DNA of 64,000 nucleotides from Bin80 sp965116685. GTDB taxonomy: Bacteria > Bacteroidota > Rhodothermia > Rhodothermales > Bin80. Of the stretch, positions 1 through 9,100 are shown in pieces. How positions within the stretch are numbered: position 1 is the first letter of the stretch; every line of letters begins with the position of its first letter. Location: the NCBI GenBank assembly GCA_965116685.1, contig OZ220707.1, positions 930,001 through 994,000 on the forward strand, given 5' to 3'. Under the pieces are notes generated by a model that saw only the letters and a program-made list of their open reading frames with translations, was not told the DNA's origin and did no database searches. The translations under genes and the position numbers were made by a program.

Positions 1-1863
1 CATGGCCAGTTCGATCTCTTCTGGGCTGGGAGGATTGGCTTTCATCTCTGTGATTGCTTCGCCATACTGTTCACTCCGCCCGGCGACCTCGCCTGAAATC
101 AAAAAGGCTTGTTCAGGGCCTGCTCCACTCAACTCCAATAAACGAGCCATCATCTGCTCTACCAACCCCGGTGCCTGTAAAGCAGCCAATAGACGTCCAT
201 ATTCCCGATTTAATACCTCATCTGACGATGGATAATACCTTTGTAACCGATCAATGACTTCACTGCGAAGTGGGTCCTCAGGAAATCCCAGTCGAATACA
301 TACGAGTCCAATGGCTCGAACCAAATCCAACTCCTGGGCACGCGAGATCTCAGATGGATTGATGTTCAGTAGAGCTCGCAGGGCCTGCGGCCCTGAACTC
401 TGATCCGCATGACGTGCCAAGGCGATGATGGCATGAATTCTACGAATTGGGTCCGGCTCATTCAACGCCCTTGACTGCCATCGACCAACCGGCTGATGCT
501 CAATGGCAATTCTCGCTGCGTAGCGAACAAATCGATCACTATGATTCAAACTGCGCCAGGCCGTATCCAGTGTCTCTTGATTTGCTGTCTCGCGATGTAG
601 GGCTTCCAGGGAATGTCGAAGCAATTGTTGCGGCGAGCGCTCAGCAGCGCCCTCAGATTCCAGTTCCGTCACATCCTCGTAGTAAACCCGGAAAAGAAAA
701 GAGTTGAGCCGGCGCCCTCCCGTCGCAAAATAAAGCGCCCCATCATGCCCGATCACTCCATCGGTAACCGGTAGCGGTACACCACTCAGAAATTCTTCCA
801 CCACTCCAGTGTACGTGCTTCCGCGCGCCTTCAATGCCACATGATAGATGGTCCCGAAACTCCAGTCAAAGATAAAGAGTCCCCGGCGGTACTTGGATGG
901 GAATGTCGCATTTTTACCGGATACAATCCCCGTAGGGCTTCCCTGGCCGATCTCCACTATAGCCGGAAGGTTGTCTGGATAATAGTCGGCCCATTTACCG
1001 GATCCTGTGCGCCACCCAAATTCACTTCCTCCCGTTACATGCACGACACGAATCGGCCGATACCACGGCATACCCAGATCCCACTCCATATCTGAGTCGA
1101 ATGTGAAGAGCTCCCCTTCCCTGTTGAAGGCAAGGTCGTACGCATTGCGATAACCAACACTGAGGAGTTCCAGTTCGGATGCCAGTGAGTCCGTTCGAAT
1201 GATCCACCCACCGGGTGGCTGCCGATCAGCCGCATGACCTCGCGGATCACGCAGTGTCGGAAGCAGTTGATCCGTTTGCCATACTGGAGGGACAATCGGG
1301 GTGTAGGCATCCGGCAGTTCCGTGTGGTTCCCTGCGACTAGATACAGTGAGCTACTGTCGGGCCCGAGGACAATCCCATGAGGTCCATGCTCTCCCCATC
1401 CTTCAAATTGCACCAATGTATGTACGCTATCCAACACAGCATCACCATCTGAGTCGGTAACTCGATATAGCCCGCTACTGTGCTCAGCAATCCCCTCCTC
1501 ACTATTGACGACAACGTAAAGGCTGTTGAACGCCCAGAGCAGCCCCTGCGCATGCCCCAATTCTAGATCCAATGTAACAACCTCCGTATCCTCGGGATTT
1601 CCTCCAATAGGAGCCGGCTTTATGTGGTACAATGTACCATATTGATCCGAGGCAAAGAGACCATCTTCTCCGTCTACTGCCAAAGCAACCCAGGAACTGG
1701 AGTCCGTCTGCATTGGGTTATACAGGACTTCTGAATGAAACCCATCCGGTAAAACCAACTCCGGGGGAGCATTATCTGCACTTCCACCTGTTCGGTTACA
1801 ACCCAGGATCCCAAATGCGATGAAGGATACTACACTTAAAAGAGTCAAAATTCTTAAGTTCAT
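1..1863 (-). CDS. Lipoprotein, glucose/sorbosone-dehydrogenase-like beta-propeller (3' end beyond window)
   Basis: An open frame of 621 codons runs from an ATG at 1863 off the left edge, so the C-terminus is missing. The N-terminus is a lipoprotein signal peptide (MNLRILTLLS..., lipobox FGILGC), which suggests an anchored periplasmic or outer-membrane protein. The next ~400 residues have the look of the soluble PQQ sugar dehydrogenase/sorbosone dehydrogenase propeller: repeated GLF/ASD strands, an HGPHGIVLGPD segment, YRNAYDLAFN, and GGSEFGWRTGSGKW near a predicted active-site loop. After ~residue 420 the sequence turns into short helical repeats resembling HEAT repeats. This order (propeller, then helical repeats, often then a cytochrome c domain) occurs in membrane-bound dehydrogenases of marine bacteria; whether a CxxCH follows cannot be seen here. 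The gene is divergent from the aminotransferase at 1931. The substrate is unknown. Confidence 0.8.
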   Translation of the reverse strand, partial: MNLRILTLLSVVSFIAFGILGCNRTGGSADNAPPELVLPDGFHSEVLYNPMQTDSSSWVALAVDGEDGLFASDQYGTLYHIKPAPIGGNPEDTEVVTLDLELGHAQGLLWAFNSLYVVVNSEEGIAEHSSGLYRVTDSDGDAVLDSVHTLVQFEGWGEHGPHGIVLGPDSSSLYLVAGNHTELPDAYTPIVPPVWQTDQLLPTLRDPRGHAADRQPPGGWIIRTDSLASELELLSVGYRNAYDLAFNREGELFTFDSDMEWDLGMPWYRPIRVVHVTGGSEFGWRTGSGKWADYYPDNLPAIVEIGQGSPTGIVSGKNATFPSKYRRGLFIFDWSFGTIYHVALKARGSTYTGVVEEFLSGVPLPVTDGVIGHDGALYFATGGRRLNSFLFRVYYEDVTELESEGAAERSPQQLLRHSLEALHRETANQETLDTAWRSLNHSDRFVRYAARIAIEHQPVGRWQSRALNEPDPIRRIHAIIALARHADQSSGPQALRALLNINPSEISRAQELDLVRAIGLVCIRLGFPEDPLRSEVIDRLQRYYPSSDEVLNREYGRLLAALQAPGLVEQMMARLLELSGAGPEQAFLISGEVAGRSEQYGEAITEMKANPPSPEEIELAM

Positions 1864-1930
1864 TGTTTGACAAGAAGCTTTATTCCACAAGAAGGTACGA
1901 ACCCTATCGGTCTTCGCACATCTCAGTCGA

Positions 1931-3061
1931 ATGTTGACGTGCCAACACGAAAAATTCTTTCTCTCTGCTGATCAGCATTATCTCAACTGTGCTTTCATGT
2001 CCCCTCTTATGCGCAGTGTAGAACTTGCGGGTATGGAAGCATTTCAATTGGAGAGAGATCCATCTCAGATCACCCCCTCAATGTTTTTTGAGGAAGTGAA
2101 TCAAGCCCGAACCCTATTCGGACAGCTTATCAATGGGAAAGCAGAGAATGTTGCCTTGATTCCAGCAACTTCCTATGGGATCGCAACGATTGCGCACAAC
2201 CTGTCCGTCGGCTCCGGCGACAACATTATCCTCGCACATGGACAGTTTCCAAGCAACGTGTATACATGGCGAAGATTGTCAAACAAGACAGGCGCAACCA
2301 TTCGAACCGTGACCGATCATCACGGAGGATGGACGCAAAAAATACTTGAGGCCATTAACTACCGGACCGCCGTTGTTGCGATCGGGACACTCCATTGGGC
2401 GAATGGATCTACTTTTGATCTAGTTGAAATCAGCCAACGTGCGCACGATGTCGGGGCATATCTCATCCTTGATGGGACACAGTCCATTGGAGCACTGCCC
2501 TTTGACTTCCAGGCAATCAAGCCGGACGCTTTAGTGTGCGCTGGATACAAATGGCTCTTGGGCCCCTACGGAACTGCATTCTTATACATGGGGGAATCGT
2601 TTATTGACGGGATCCCCCTTGAAGAGGGCTGGCTCGCAAGAGATGGTAGTGAAAATTTTGGAAACCTGACAAACTATACGGATCAGTATCGCCCCGGGGC
2701 AGCCCGGTTTGATCGGGGGCAAACAAACAGCTTCGCGCAGACCGCGATGATGACAAAAGCCCTGAAACAGATACTCGATTGGCAACCTCAACAAATCCAG
2801 GCGTACTGTTCCGAACTGGTAAAGGATTTTCTACCCACCGTTCGCAACAGCGGGTATACGATTCGTGACTCCTGCTTTTCACATCTGTTTGGAATCACCT
2901 TACCAGAACATGTGGACCAGACCCACCTGAGTAATGAACTGGCACAACGACAAATTTCTGTTTCTGTGCGCGGCAATGGAATACGTATCTCTCCAAACGT
3001 GTATAACCGCAGCACAGATATTGACGTGCTTCAGGATGTATTTCTGTCTGCAGCTAAGTAA
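1931..3061 (+). CDS. Class V aminotransferase-fold PLP enzyme
   Basis: A 376-residue protein of the cysteine desulfurase/class V aminotransferase fold. The PLP site is clear: D181 and Q184 in DGTQSIGA and the Schiff-base lysine K207 in AGYKWLLGPYG. An ATSYGIATI segment near residues 79-87 fits the phosphate-binding region. There is no cysteine in a desulfurase-type active loop that I can identify, so a deaminase/epimerase-type or isopenicillin-epimerase-like role is more likely than sulfur mobilisation; the substrate is unknown. The length matches the family. The gene is divergent from the lipoprotein gene ending at 1863, with 67 bp between start codons. Its last 31 bp overlap the convergent molybdenum-carrier-like gene. 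Confidence 0.85.
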   Translation: MLTCQHEKFFLSADQHYLNCAFMSPLMRSVELAGMEAFQLERDPSQITPSMFFEEVNQARTLFGQLINGKAENVALIPATSYGIATIAHNLSVGSGDNIILAHGQFPSNVYTWRRLSNKTGATIRTVTDHHGGWTQKILEAINYRTAVVAIGTLHWANGSTFDLVEISQRAHDVGAYLILDGTQSIGALPFDFQAIKPDALVCAGYKWLLGPYGTAFLYMGESFIDGIPLEEGWLARDGSENFGNLTNYTDQYRPGAARFDRGQTNSFAQTAMMTKALKQILDWQPQQIQAYCSELVKDFLPTVRNSGYTIRDSCFSHLFGITLPEHVDQTHLSNELAQRQISVSVRGNGIRISPNVYNRSTDIDVLQDVFLSAAK

Positions 3062-3513
3062 CCTCGAACGACCCTCTCCAGAAATTCGAACGCCCCTGCA
3101 TAGATCCCGGGCTGTTCACTCTCGCGTGGTCCCGCTACATTTACGATACCAGATTCCAAATCCTGCACCCATTGAATGACCAATTCGACGGGGATCCTCA
3201 ATGCTGCATGATAAACAGGCCGCTTCAGTCCTTCTGCTGTTTTCCGGGCAAGCCGGGTTCCTTCTGAGTCCTCTATTCCGCCTAAAATGAGTACGCCATC
3301 ACTCTCCTGTACATTCCAGACCGTGCGCTGTGCTGGATTTGATTCCGGGGTCACACGAAGCAGGTATCGTTCCGAAATTTCCCCATCTTCCGCCCAGCGC
3401 CCGGCAGGACACCAACCTCTGTAAGGAAGTCCCCATTTGATGGCAACATCAAGGGCTGCACGGTCAACCCCCGTCTGGCCACCACTGATTATCGTGAACT
3501 TGGAACCTGACAT
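3031..3513 (-). CDS. Putative molybdenum carrier protein family (MoCo carrier-like)
   Basis: A 160-residue protein beginning with the family's Rossmann-like signature (IISGGQTGVDRAALD, residues ~8-22), followed by GWCPAGRWAEDG. Later it has SDGVLILGG and the EGTRLARKT helix. This is the pattern of the putative molybdenum-carrier/YpsA-SLOG-like family, proposed from a plant-algal carrier to bind molybdenum cofactor or a nucleotide. The actual ligand is inference. A moaC gene lies in the same window at 56157, so the organism makes the cofactor. The gene overlaps the aminotransferase 3' end by 31 bp, tail to tail, and is divergent from the LolA-like gene. Confidence 0.8.
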   Translation of the reverse strand: MSGSKFTIISGGQTGVDRAALDVAIKWGLPYRGWCPAGRWAEDGEISERYLLRVTPESNPAQRTVWNVQESDGVLILGGIEDSEGTRLARKTAEGLKRPVYHAALRIPVELVIQWVQDLESGIVNVAGPRESEQPGIYAGAFEFLERVVRGYLAADRNTS

Positions 3514-3578
3514 TTTTTATGGTTAAGTTGAGCCTGAAATTATGCGAACACCACACGCTGAATTGTAGTACGATCCAT

Positions 3579-4232
3579 ATGATTCGTTCTGCCTCAGGGC
3601 TGAGGATGGCCCTTATTCTTTTGGGGTTCACAATTCCAGTGTCTGCCGGCGCTCTGGCACAGGTGCCATCCCCAATGGCATTATTGGAGGAAGTGGTCGC
3701 CCGCTATCAGAATACCATGGAAGCGACATTTGTGTATCACCTGACACCTGAAGCCTGGGATGGATCACAAACCCTGACGGGGACACTACAGCTTTGGGGG
3801 GATCGGTATCGTATTGAAACACTTCACGAAGTCATCATTGGACGAGGTGAAGAAGTATGGATTTATCGTGCAGCAGACAACCAAGTCCTCATTACTACGG
3901 TTGATGAGGATGGCATGGCCTATTCTCCTGGTGCACTGTTTCGCTCCTATGCAGAACTCTATCATCCTCATGCATCTTCGCGTGAGATCCTCAACGGGGT
4001 CTCTTATTTTCGGCTTGAGCTTTACCCCTTGAAGGAGGACTTTGCAATTTCTTCGCTAACTCTCTGGATCCGTGAACGTGATCGTATGATCCAACAGATG
4101 GTTGCTCTGGATCAAAGCTCTGTTCGCACGGAGATTGAACTGGAGAATATTCGTGTTGGTATCCCCATTCCCCCTGAGACCTTCGAATTCACAGCACCTG
4201 AGGGGGCTGAAGTCATCGACCTGCGATTGTGA
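3579..4232 (+). CDS. LolA-like periplasmic lipoprotein-sorting family protein
   Basis: I place the start at 3579 (ATG), giving 217 residues. From there the N-terminus is a clean signal peptide (MIRSASGLRMALILLGF..., cleavage near ALAQ). An upstream in-frame ATG at 3519 would add 20 residues before the signal and lies only 5 bp from the divergent gene's start. The mature part resembles the outer-membrane-lipoprotein carrier/DUF4292-like fold: alternating strands with a LQLWGDRYRIET segment, then EVWIYRAADNQVLITTVD, then a C-terminal IPPETFEFTAPEGAEVIDL that matches the usual LolA-type ending. Its role is probably chaperoning a lipoprotein or hydrophobic ligand in the periplasm. The next gene starts within its stop codon (GTGA overlap), so the two are likely co-translated. 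Confidence 0.75.
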   Translation: MIRSASGLRMALILLGFTIPVSAGALAQVPSPMALLEEVVARYQNTMEATFVYHLTPEAWDGSQTLTGTLQLWGDRYRIETLHEVIIGRGEEVWIYRAADNQVLITTVDEDGMAYSPGALFRSYAELYHPHASSREILNGVSYFRLELYPLKEDFAISSLTLWIRERDRMIQQMVALDQSSVRTEIELENIRVGIPIPPETFEFTAPEGAEVIDLRL

Positions 4233-5215
4233 CCCGTCCAATTCGCCTGCATACTCTGCTGCTGTCCTTCCTCCTGGCGGCGCTTTTAATCTGGCTGTCC
4301 CTGCGCGGCGTTGACTTTGCAGCATTCATCGACTCATTGCGCTCCGCGCATTATGGGTGGATTCTGCCAGTGATTGGAGTCACCTTGCTGAGTCATTGGA
4401 TTCGGGCATACAGATGGCAGGCATTGATCATCGCCCTCCCGGAAGACTCCAAATCTCGGGTTTCCGTACTGAACCTGTTCGCATCCGTCATGGTCGGATA
4501 CATGGTCAATTATGCGGTACCTCGTGCCGGGGAGATTGCCAGATGTACATATTTATCAACCCGAAAGAAACTCTCATTCTCTGCTCTATTGGGGACGGTT
4601 GCTGTTGAGCGTATCGCTGATCTCCTTGTGCTGGGTTTTGGCCTGCTCATCACTCTGATATTCGTTCGTGAGCGATTGCAGTCCCTGTTTGAGCAACTGT
4701 CAGTACCACAACTACCATGGGTATGGATTGTAATCTGTTGCCTGGTGATTGCGATCACGATCTATATCGGGCTCCGCTTGAAGATCGCTGCCTCCCTGCG
4801 TGACCGACTTTTAGCACTGATCACCCAATTTGCCAGTGGGATCAAAACGGTGTACCGCACCCCCAAACGTTGGCAACTGATCTGGACAACGGTAATCATG
4901 TGGCTGATGTACGGCTTTATGGCCTACATCCCACTGTTAATGTTTGATCTACATACCACGGCAGCTTTGTCCTACTGGGATGGTCTGGCAATCATGTTCA
5001 TTGGGGTCCTGGGCATCCTAGTTCCCACACCGGGTGGCGCAGGCTCCTTCCATTTTATCACCATCCTAACACTTACTTCCGTATACGGGGCTACGCACTT
5101 GGATGCTGTGGCCTATGCTATCTTCGTTCACGGCGCACAACTGATCCTTTACCTTACAATTGGAGGCGTGATCTTTTTGATGTCCGCGATTACCTCACGC
5201 GCAAGGATTGAATAA
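4229..5215 (+). CDS. YbhN/AglD-type integral membrane protein (lysylphosphatidylglycerol synthase TM family)
   Basis: A 328-residue multi-span membrane protein with about eight hydrophobic segments. It starts at GTG 4229, overlapping the upstream stop. Diagnostic stretches are HWIRAYRWQALI (residues ~56-67), the VGYMVNYAVPRAGEIARC loop with the conserved RxGE, and a late GVLGILVPTPGGAGSFHF segment with the family's PxPGGxG. Members include the membrane domain of MprF and stand-alone YbhN/DUF2156-adjacent proteins; they are thought to move or flip lipids or glycolipids, but the function of this subgroup is not settled. Coupling to the LolA-like gene suggests envelope lipid or lipoprotein traffic. 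That link is inference. Confidence 0.85.
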   Translation: MTRPIRLHTLLLSFLLAALLIWLSLRGVDFAAFIDSLRSAHYGWILPVIGVTLLSHWIRAYRWQALIIALPEDSKSRVSVLNLFASVMVGYMVNYAVPRAGEIARCTYLSTRKKLSFSALLGTVAVERIADLLVLGFGLLITLIFVRERLQSLFEQLSVPQLPWVWIVICCLVIAITIYIGLRLKIAASLRDRLLALITQFASGIKTVYRTPKRWQLIWTTVIMWLMYGFMAYIPLLMFDLHTTAALSYWDGLAIMFIGVLGILVPTPGGAGSFHFITILTLTSVYGATHLDAVAYAIFVHGAQLILYLTIGGVIFLMSAITSRARIE

Positions 5216-5574
5216 GAACATCTGTAACTCCAAGCGAAATGCGTGCGATTTTGCGACGCGCTGACTGATTTTTCATTCTGATTGGTAGACTTTTTATTTC
5301 GCGGTTCAAGCCAAAACTGGTGATGTCTCGCGTCGCTAACTGACTGCCTCAACTTCCATGCCTCTTCACGCTGTTGTCTGCCACGCGCTTGGGATGGAAT
5401 ACAATCCCGCAGAGCTGGCAATAAGAAGCCGCAACCCAAGCACTGGAACGACTCAATCAAACCAAACACCAGTACCCTAGTAGAACTGGTCCCCCAGAAA
5501 TTACCCCAAACTCCAATACATTCCCTATTTTCCAAATGCACAGGAGCTACAAGGAAGAGAATGCCTGATTAATC
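5216..5574. other. Intergenic stretch, no gene recognised
   Basis: About 360 bp between the YbhN-like gene and the ISL3 relic. An antisense open frame crosses it (5149-5541), but its translation is low-complexity and matches no family I know, and it overlaps the end of the membrane-protein gene. I see no tRNA and no convincing hairpin terminator. It is probably decayed DNA linked to the ISL3 relic. Confidence 0.5.
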
Positions 5575-6129
5575 TGCAAACAGGATTTTATCCACAGAAA
5601 GTTGACTTAATTTAGTCTCATTCATGATCGTTTTCATTTGGTCAAATATCTCAATGAGGGGATTGATCAAGTACGTCGCAGAGAGGTGAAGCAACATGAG
5701 GAACTCAAACACAGTCGTTATGCGCTCTTGAAAAATGAACAGAATCGAACCCAAAAACAAGACGAGATTTTCAAAGTCATCCAGGAATCCAACTTGCAGG
5801 TCAGCGTCGCCTGGCGATTGCGAGAGGAATTCAAGGCGATCTTTGAATGCAGATCATTGTCCGATGCAAAGCAGTACTTCCAACTTTGGTTTGAGAGTGT
5901 GAAAGAAGCAGCCGTGAAGGAGATCCTGAAAGTGGCGGAGATGTTTGAACGACATCTCACGGGCGTGTGTAATGCCCTTTGCCACGAACAATCCAACGCC
6001 AGAGCATGCAATGGGAAGATCCAGGAGGTCAAAACGATCGGCAGAGGATATAGAAAATTTGAAAACTTCCGATCGGCGATTCTTTTTTTCTGCGGCGATT
6101 TAGACCTCCATCCACAACATTCACGGTAG
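5575..6129 (+). pseudogene. ISL3-family transposase relic (C-terminal ~170 codons)
   Basis: In-frame similarity to the ISL3 transposase at 30138 starts near HDRFHLVKYLNEG (5623), equivalent to FDRFHVAKYIGDA there. It continues through VDxVRRxE-type residues to a C-terminal FRSAILFFCGDLDLHP that parallels FANAIYFYLGGLDLYP. A stop codon at 5608 blocks the frame just upstream, and the whole N-terminal half, including the first two catalytic aspartates, is missing. At the third catalytic position the glutamate of GPAESINS is replaced (ARACNG). No inverted repeat was found at either edge. It is a decayed fragment of an element related to, but clearly diverged from, the intact copy. It sits 55 bp upstream of the first giant gene. 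Confidence 0.85.
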
Positions 6130-6184
6130 AACTTTCTAGGATTCAGAAAGCAACAAATTTTCTATTCGCTTCAGAATTTTTGAG

Positions 6185-9100
6185 ATGGCAGCCTTTCTGT
6201 TTCAACCTTGGGACAACTATCTTCGGTCATGCTTCAGCAAAATAATCTTCGGAGTTTGTGCGCTCTTGCTTTTTGCTTTTCCAACGGTTTCCGTTTCTCA
6301 GGCGCATTTGCAGAAAATTCAGATTACCGCCAAGGCGGATGCAATCTCTTCGCCCGGTTCTCAGACAAGTATTCCTGTAGAACGTAGATCAGACGTTTCA
6401 GTGGATCCGATTACGTTTTCAAATGGATTCCGTGAGCCGAGTTCTCCATTGTGGGCTTTGGATCTAGGAGAAAGGGATCCTGAGCAGAAACAGGGAATAA
6501 TTGTACCTGAATTTGTTGAGAACGTTGGTTGGGGGGAGATGGCTAATGGTAGACCAAGTTCAGTTGTATCTCAGGAGAGAGGCTTGACAACAACCCATGT
6601 GTCCCTGGACATGCAACCGTTGCGTGATGAGGCCGTGACCATTACGAAACTCCAGGGCACGAAGATGTCTACCGCGTTCCCCTTTCCAATTCGTGACTTG
6701 AGTCCCATAACACCCATCCATCGAACTGCAGATCAAGAGGGTGGAGATGACTCCGTACAGCTAAAACTTACAGAATCTGAGAGAGTCAGCAAGTCAAATC
6801 AGGTAGGGGCGACCATCAGGGATGACAAAATTTCTTGGACGCTCTCGGCCCGATCCCCCCAGGAGGATGTACATGCCAGTCCATTTGCTCGGTTTGCAAA
6901 GGAAGTTTTACGGTCGGCAAAAAGCGACGCAACCTTTACCCAGCAGGAAGGAATAGAAGTTGAATCCCCTTCCCCTGCAAACGACGAGCAAAAATATCCA
7001 CTCTCACGATTGAATACGGCACTGAACGGGAAGAAGATCTTTGATTTCAGGACACTTTTCGATAGAGTGGACGAGATCATCCATGAAAACGTGGATGATT
7101 TCACGATTGAACGTCGCACCAACCCGAGCTTAGAAATCAGGAAGTATCCGAGAAATAGTGACGGAGCTTTGGATGAACTTTACCTTGATGAAGGGGGGGA
7201 TAAGGAGTCGCACACTTTTGAAGTTCGGCTTTCGTCGACGCCTGCTAGCGACATGTATGTACTGCTTGGAGAACCAGAGTTTATCCTTGAGGCCATCCAT
7301 TTAGAAATAGATCCAAAAAGAATCAACTTTCCAGCCGGCCAAGCGCCTTCTTGGACGGAAGTAACCGTGACGGCTATAGATGATAATCTAGTTCCCGCTT
7401 ATAATAATTACGTGTATTTCGAGACAATAGTGGAGTTGCAACTGTACGATACGCAAGGTCACATTTCGGAAACTCAATTATATGTAACAATTACTGACAA
7501 TGATAAAGCGGAGTTTGATGTCAATGTTCAGGAAATTAAGCTTCAGGAGGGAGGAGAATCAAAAGAGTTTGAGCTGAAGTTATCAAATGCGCCCTTTTGC
7601 CATTCAAACGACAATAATGGCGTGAGACATGTAAAGGTGGATATTCAATCCTCAAACGAAGATTTAATAACGTACAGTCCATCAACTTTAAGGTTCAAGC
7701 AAAAGGAGTGGAATAAATCTCAGAAGATCACCGTGCAAGCAGAGCACGATACGGATTTCGACAATGATACCGGAACCATTACCTTGAAGGCCAAATATTG
7801 CGGGTACGGTAAAACGGAAGCCCAAGTTAAGGTCGAAGTGGAGGACGACGATTTGACAGAGGCAAAGCTGGTGGTGAATCCCTTGGAGGTGGTGATAGTG
7901 GAAGGCGATTTCAACCATTTTACCGTGAAATTATCCATGGAGCCGACAGGAGAGGTAACGGTGACGATTCCAGCGTTCGAGAATACAGATCTGACCAGAG
8001 ATCATAAATCTCTGACGTTTCAACCCACAGGAGACAAGGCTTGGAACACTCCCCAGAAAGTGACCGTGTCCGCAGCGGAGGATGATGATGCCGAGGAGGA
8101 CACCGGCACCATCAGCCTGACGGCCAGCGGCAGCGGGTATGACAATGCTGGCGAGAAGGTCACGGTTACCGTGACCGATGACGATCTGGCAGAGGCAGAA
8201 CTGGTGGTGAAGCCTTTGGATGTGAAAGTAGAGGAAGGCGGCTCCAACCACTTTACCGTGGCTTTATCTGCTGAACCTACGGGCGACGTAACCGTGATTA
8301 TTCCAGCGTTCGAGAATACGGATCTGAAGAGAAAGCCGGAGTCTCTGACGTTTCGGCCCACAGGAGACAAGGCTTGGAACACTTCCCAGAAAGTGACCGT
8401 GTCCGCAGAGGAGGATGCAGACACGGATGATGATACCGGCACCATCAACCTGACGGGCAGCGGTGGTGGATATGACAATGTGGATGAGAAGAAGGTCAAG
8501 GTTACCGTCATCGATAACGATCGGCCGGAAGTATACTTTATCGAGGCGACAGGTAGTGTAACCGAAGAGGTTGGTGATCACAGTGTGGAAATCACTGTTG
8601 ATCCTCCTCCGATCTCTAACATGGACATCGGGTTTCAGCTTGGCGGGACTGCTGCGGAGGGAAGTGACTACACCGTCAAGCATTTTGATTGTCCCCATCA
8701 ATCTCCCAAGATCTGTTACTTTGTTAAGACGAAGCCGGAGGCAAAAAACCACCATGTCTCTGGAATTCCCATCCCAGTTCCAGCAGGGCACTCCTCCATG
8801 AAAATCACTTTTCCAGTGAACTTTAATATTAAAAAAGACGATGATGTTGAGAAGAATGAAACCGTGACCTTGACGCTTACTGAACCAAAAGATTCAGACT
8901 ATAAGGTTGGAGACCAAAACACACATACACTAACGATTATCAATGTGGATCCTCCGCCTACGATCAGTCTCTCGACAGAGCCTCCCAATAAAGTGGATGA
9001 GGGTGAAGAGATGCATATCACGGCAACGATTTCGGAGCCGCAGTCCACTGATGTGACGGTACCGTTGACTTACCCCAATGCTGAGACCACGGATACGGCC

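Noticed and set aside
5300..5330. tRNA-like ggttcaagcc box
   Set aside because: No matching acceptor or anticodon stems could be formed around it.
5149..5541. 130-codon minus-strand frame after the YbhN-like gene
   Set aside because: Overlaps a solid gene, with low-complexity translation and no recognisable motif.
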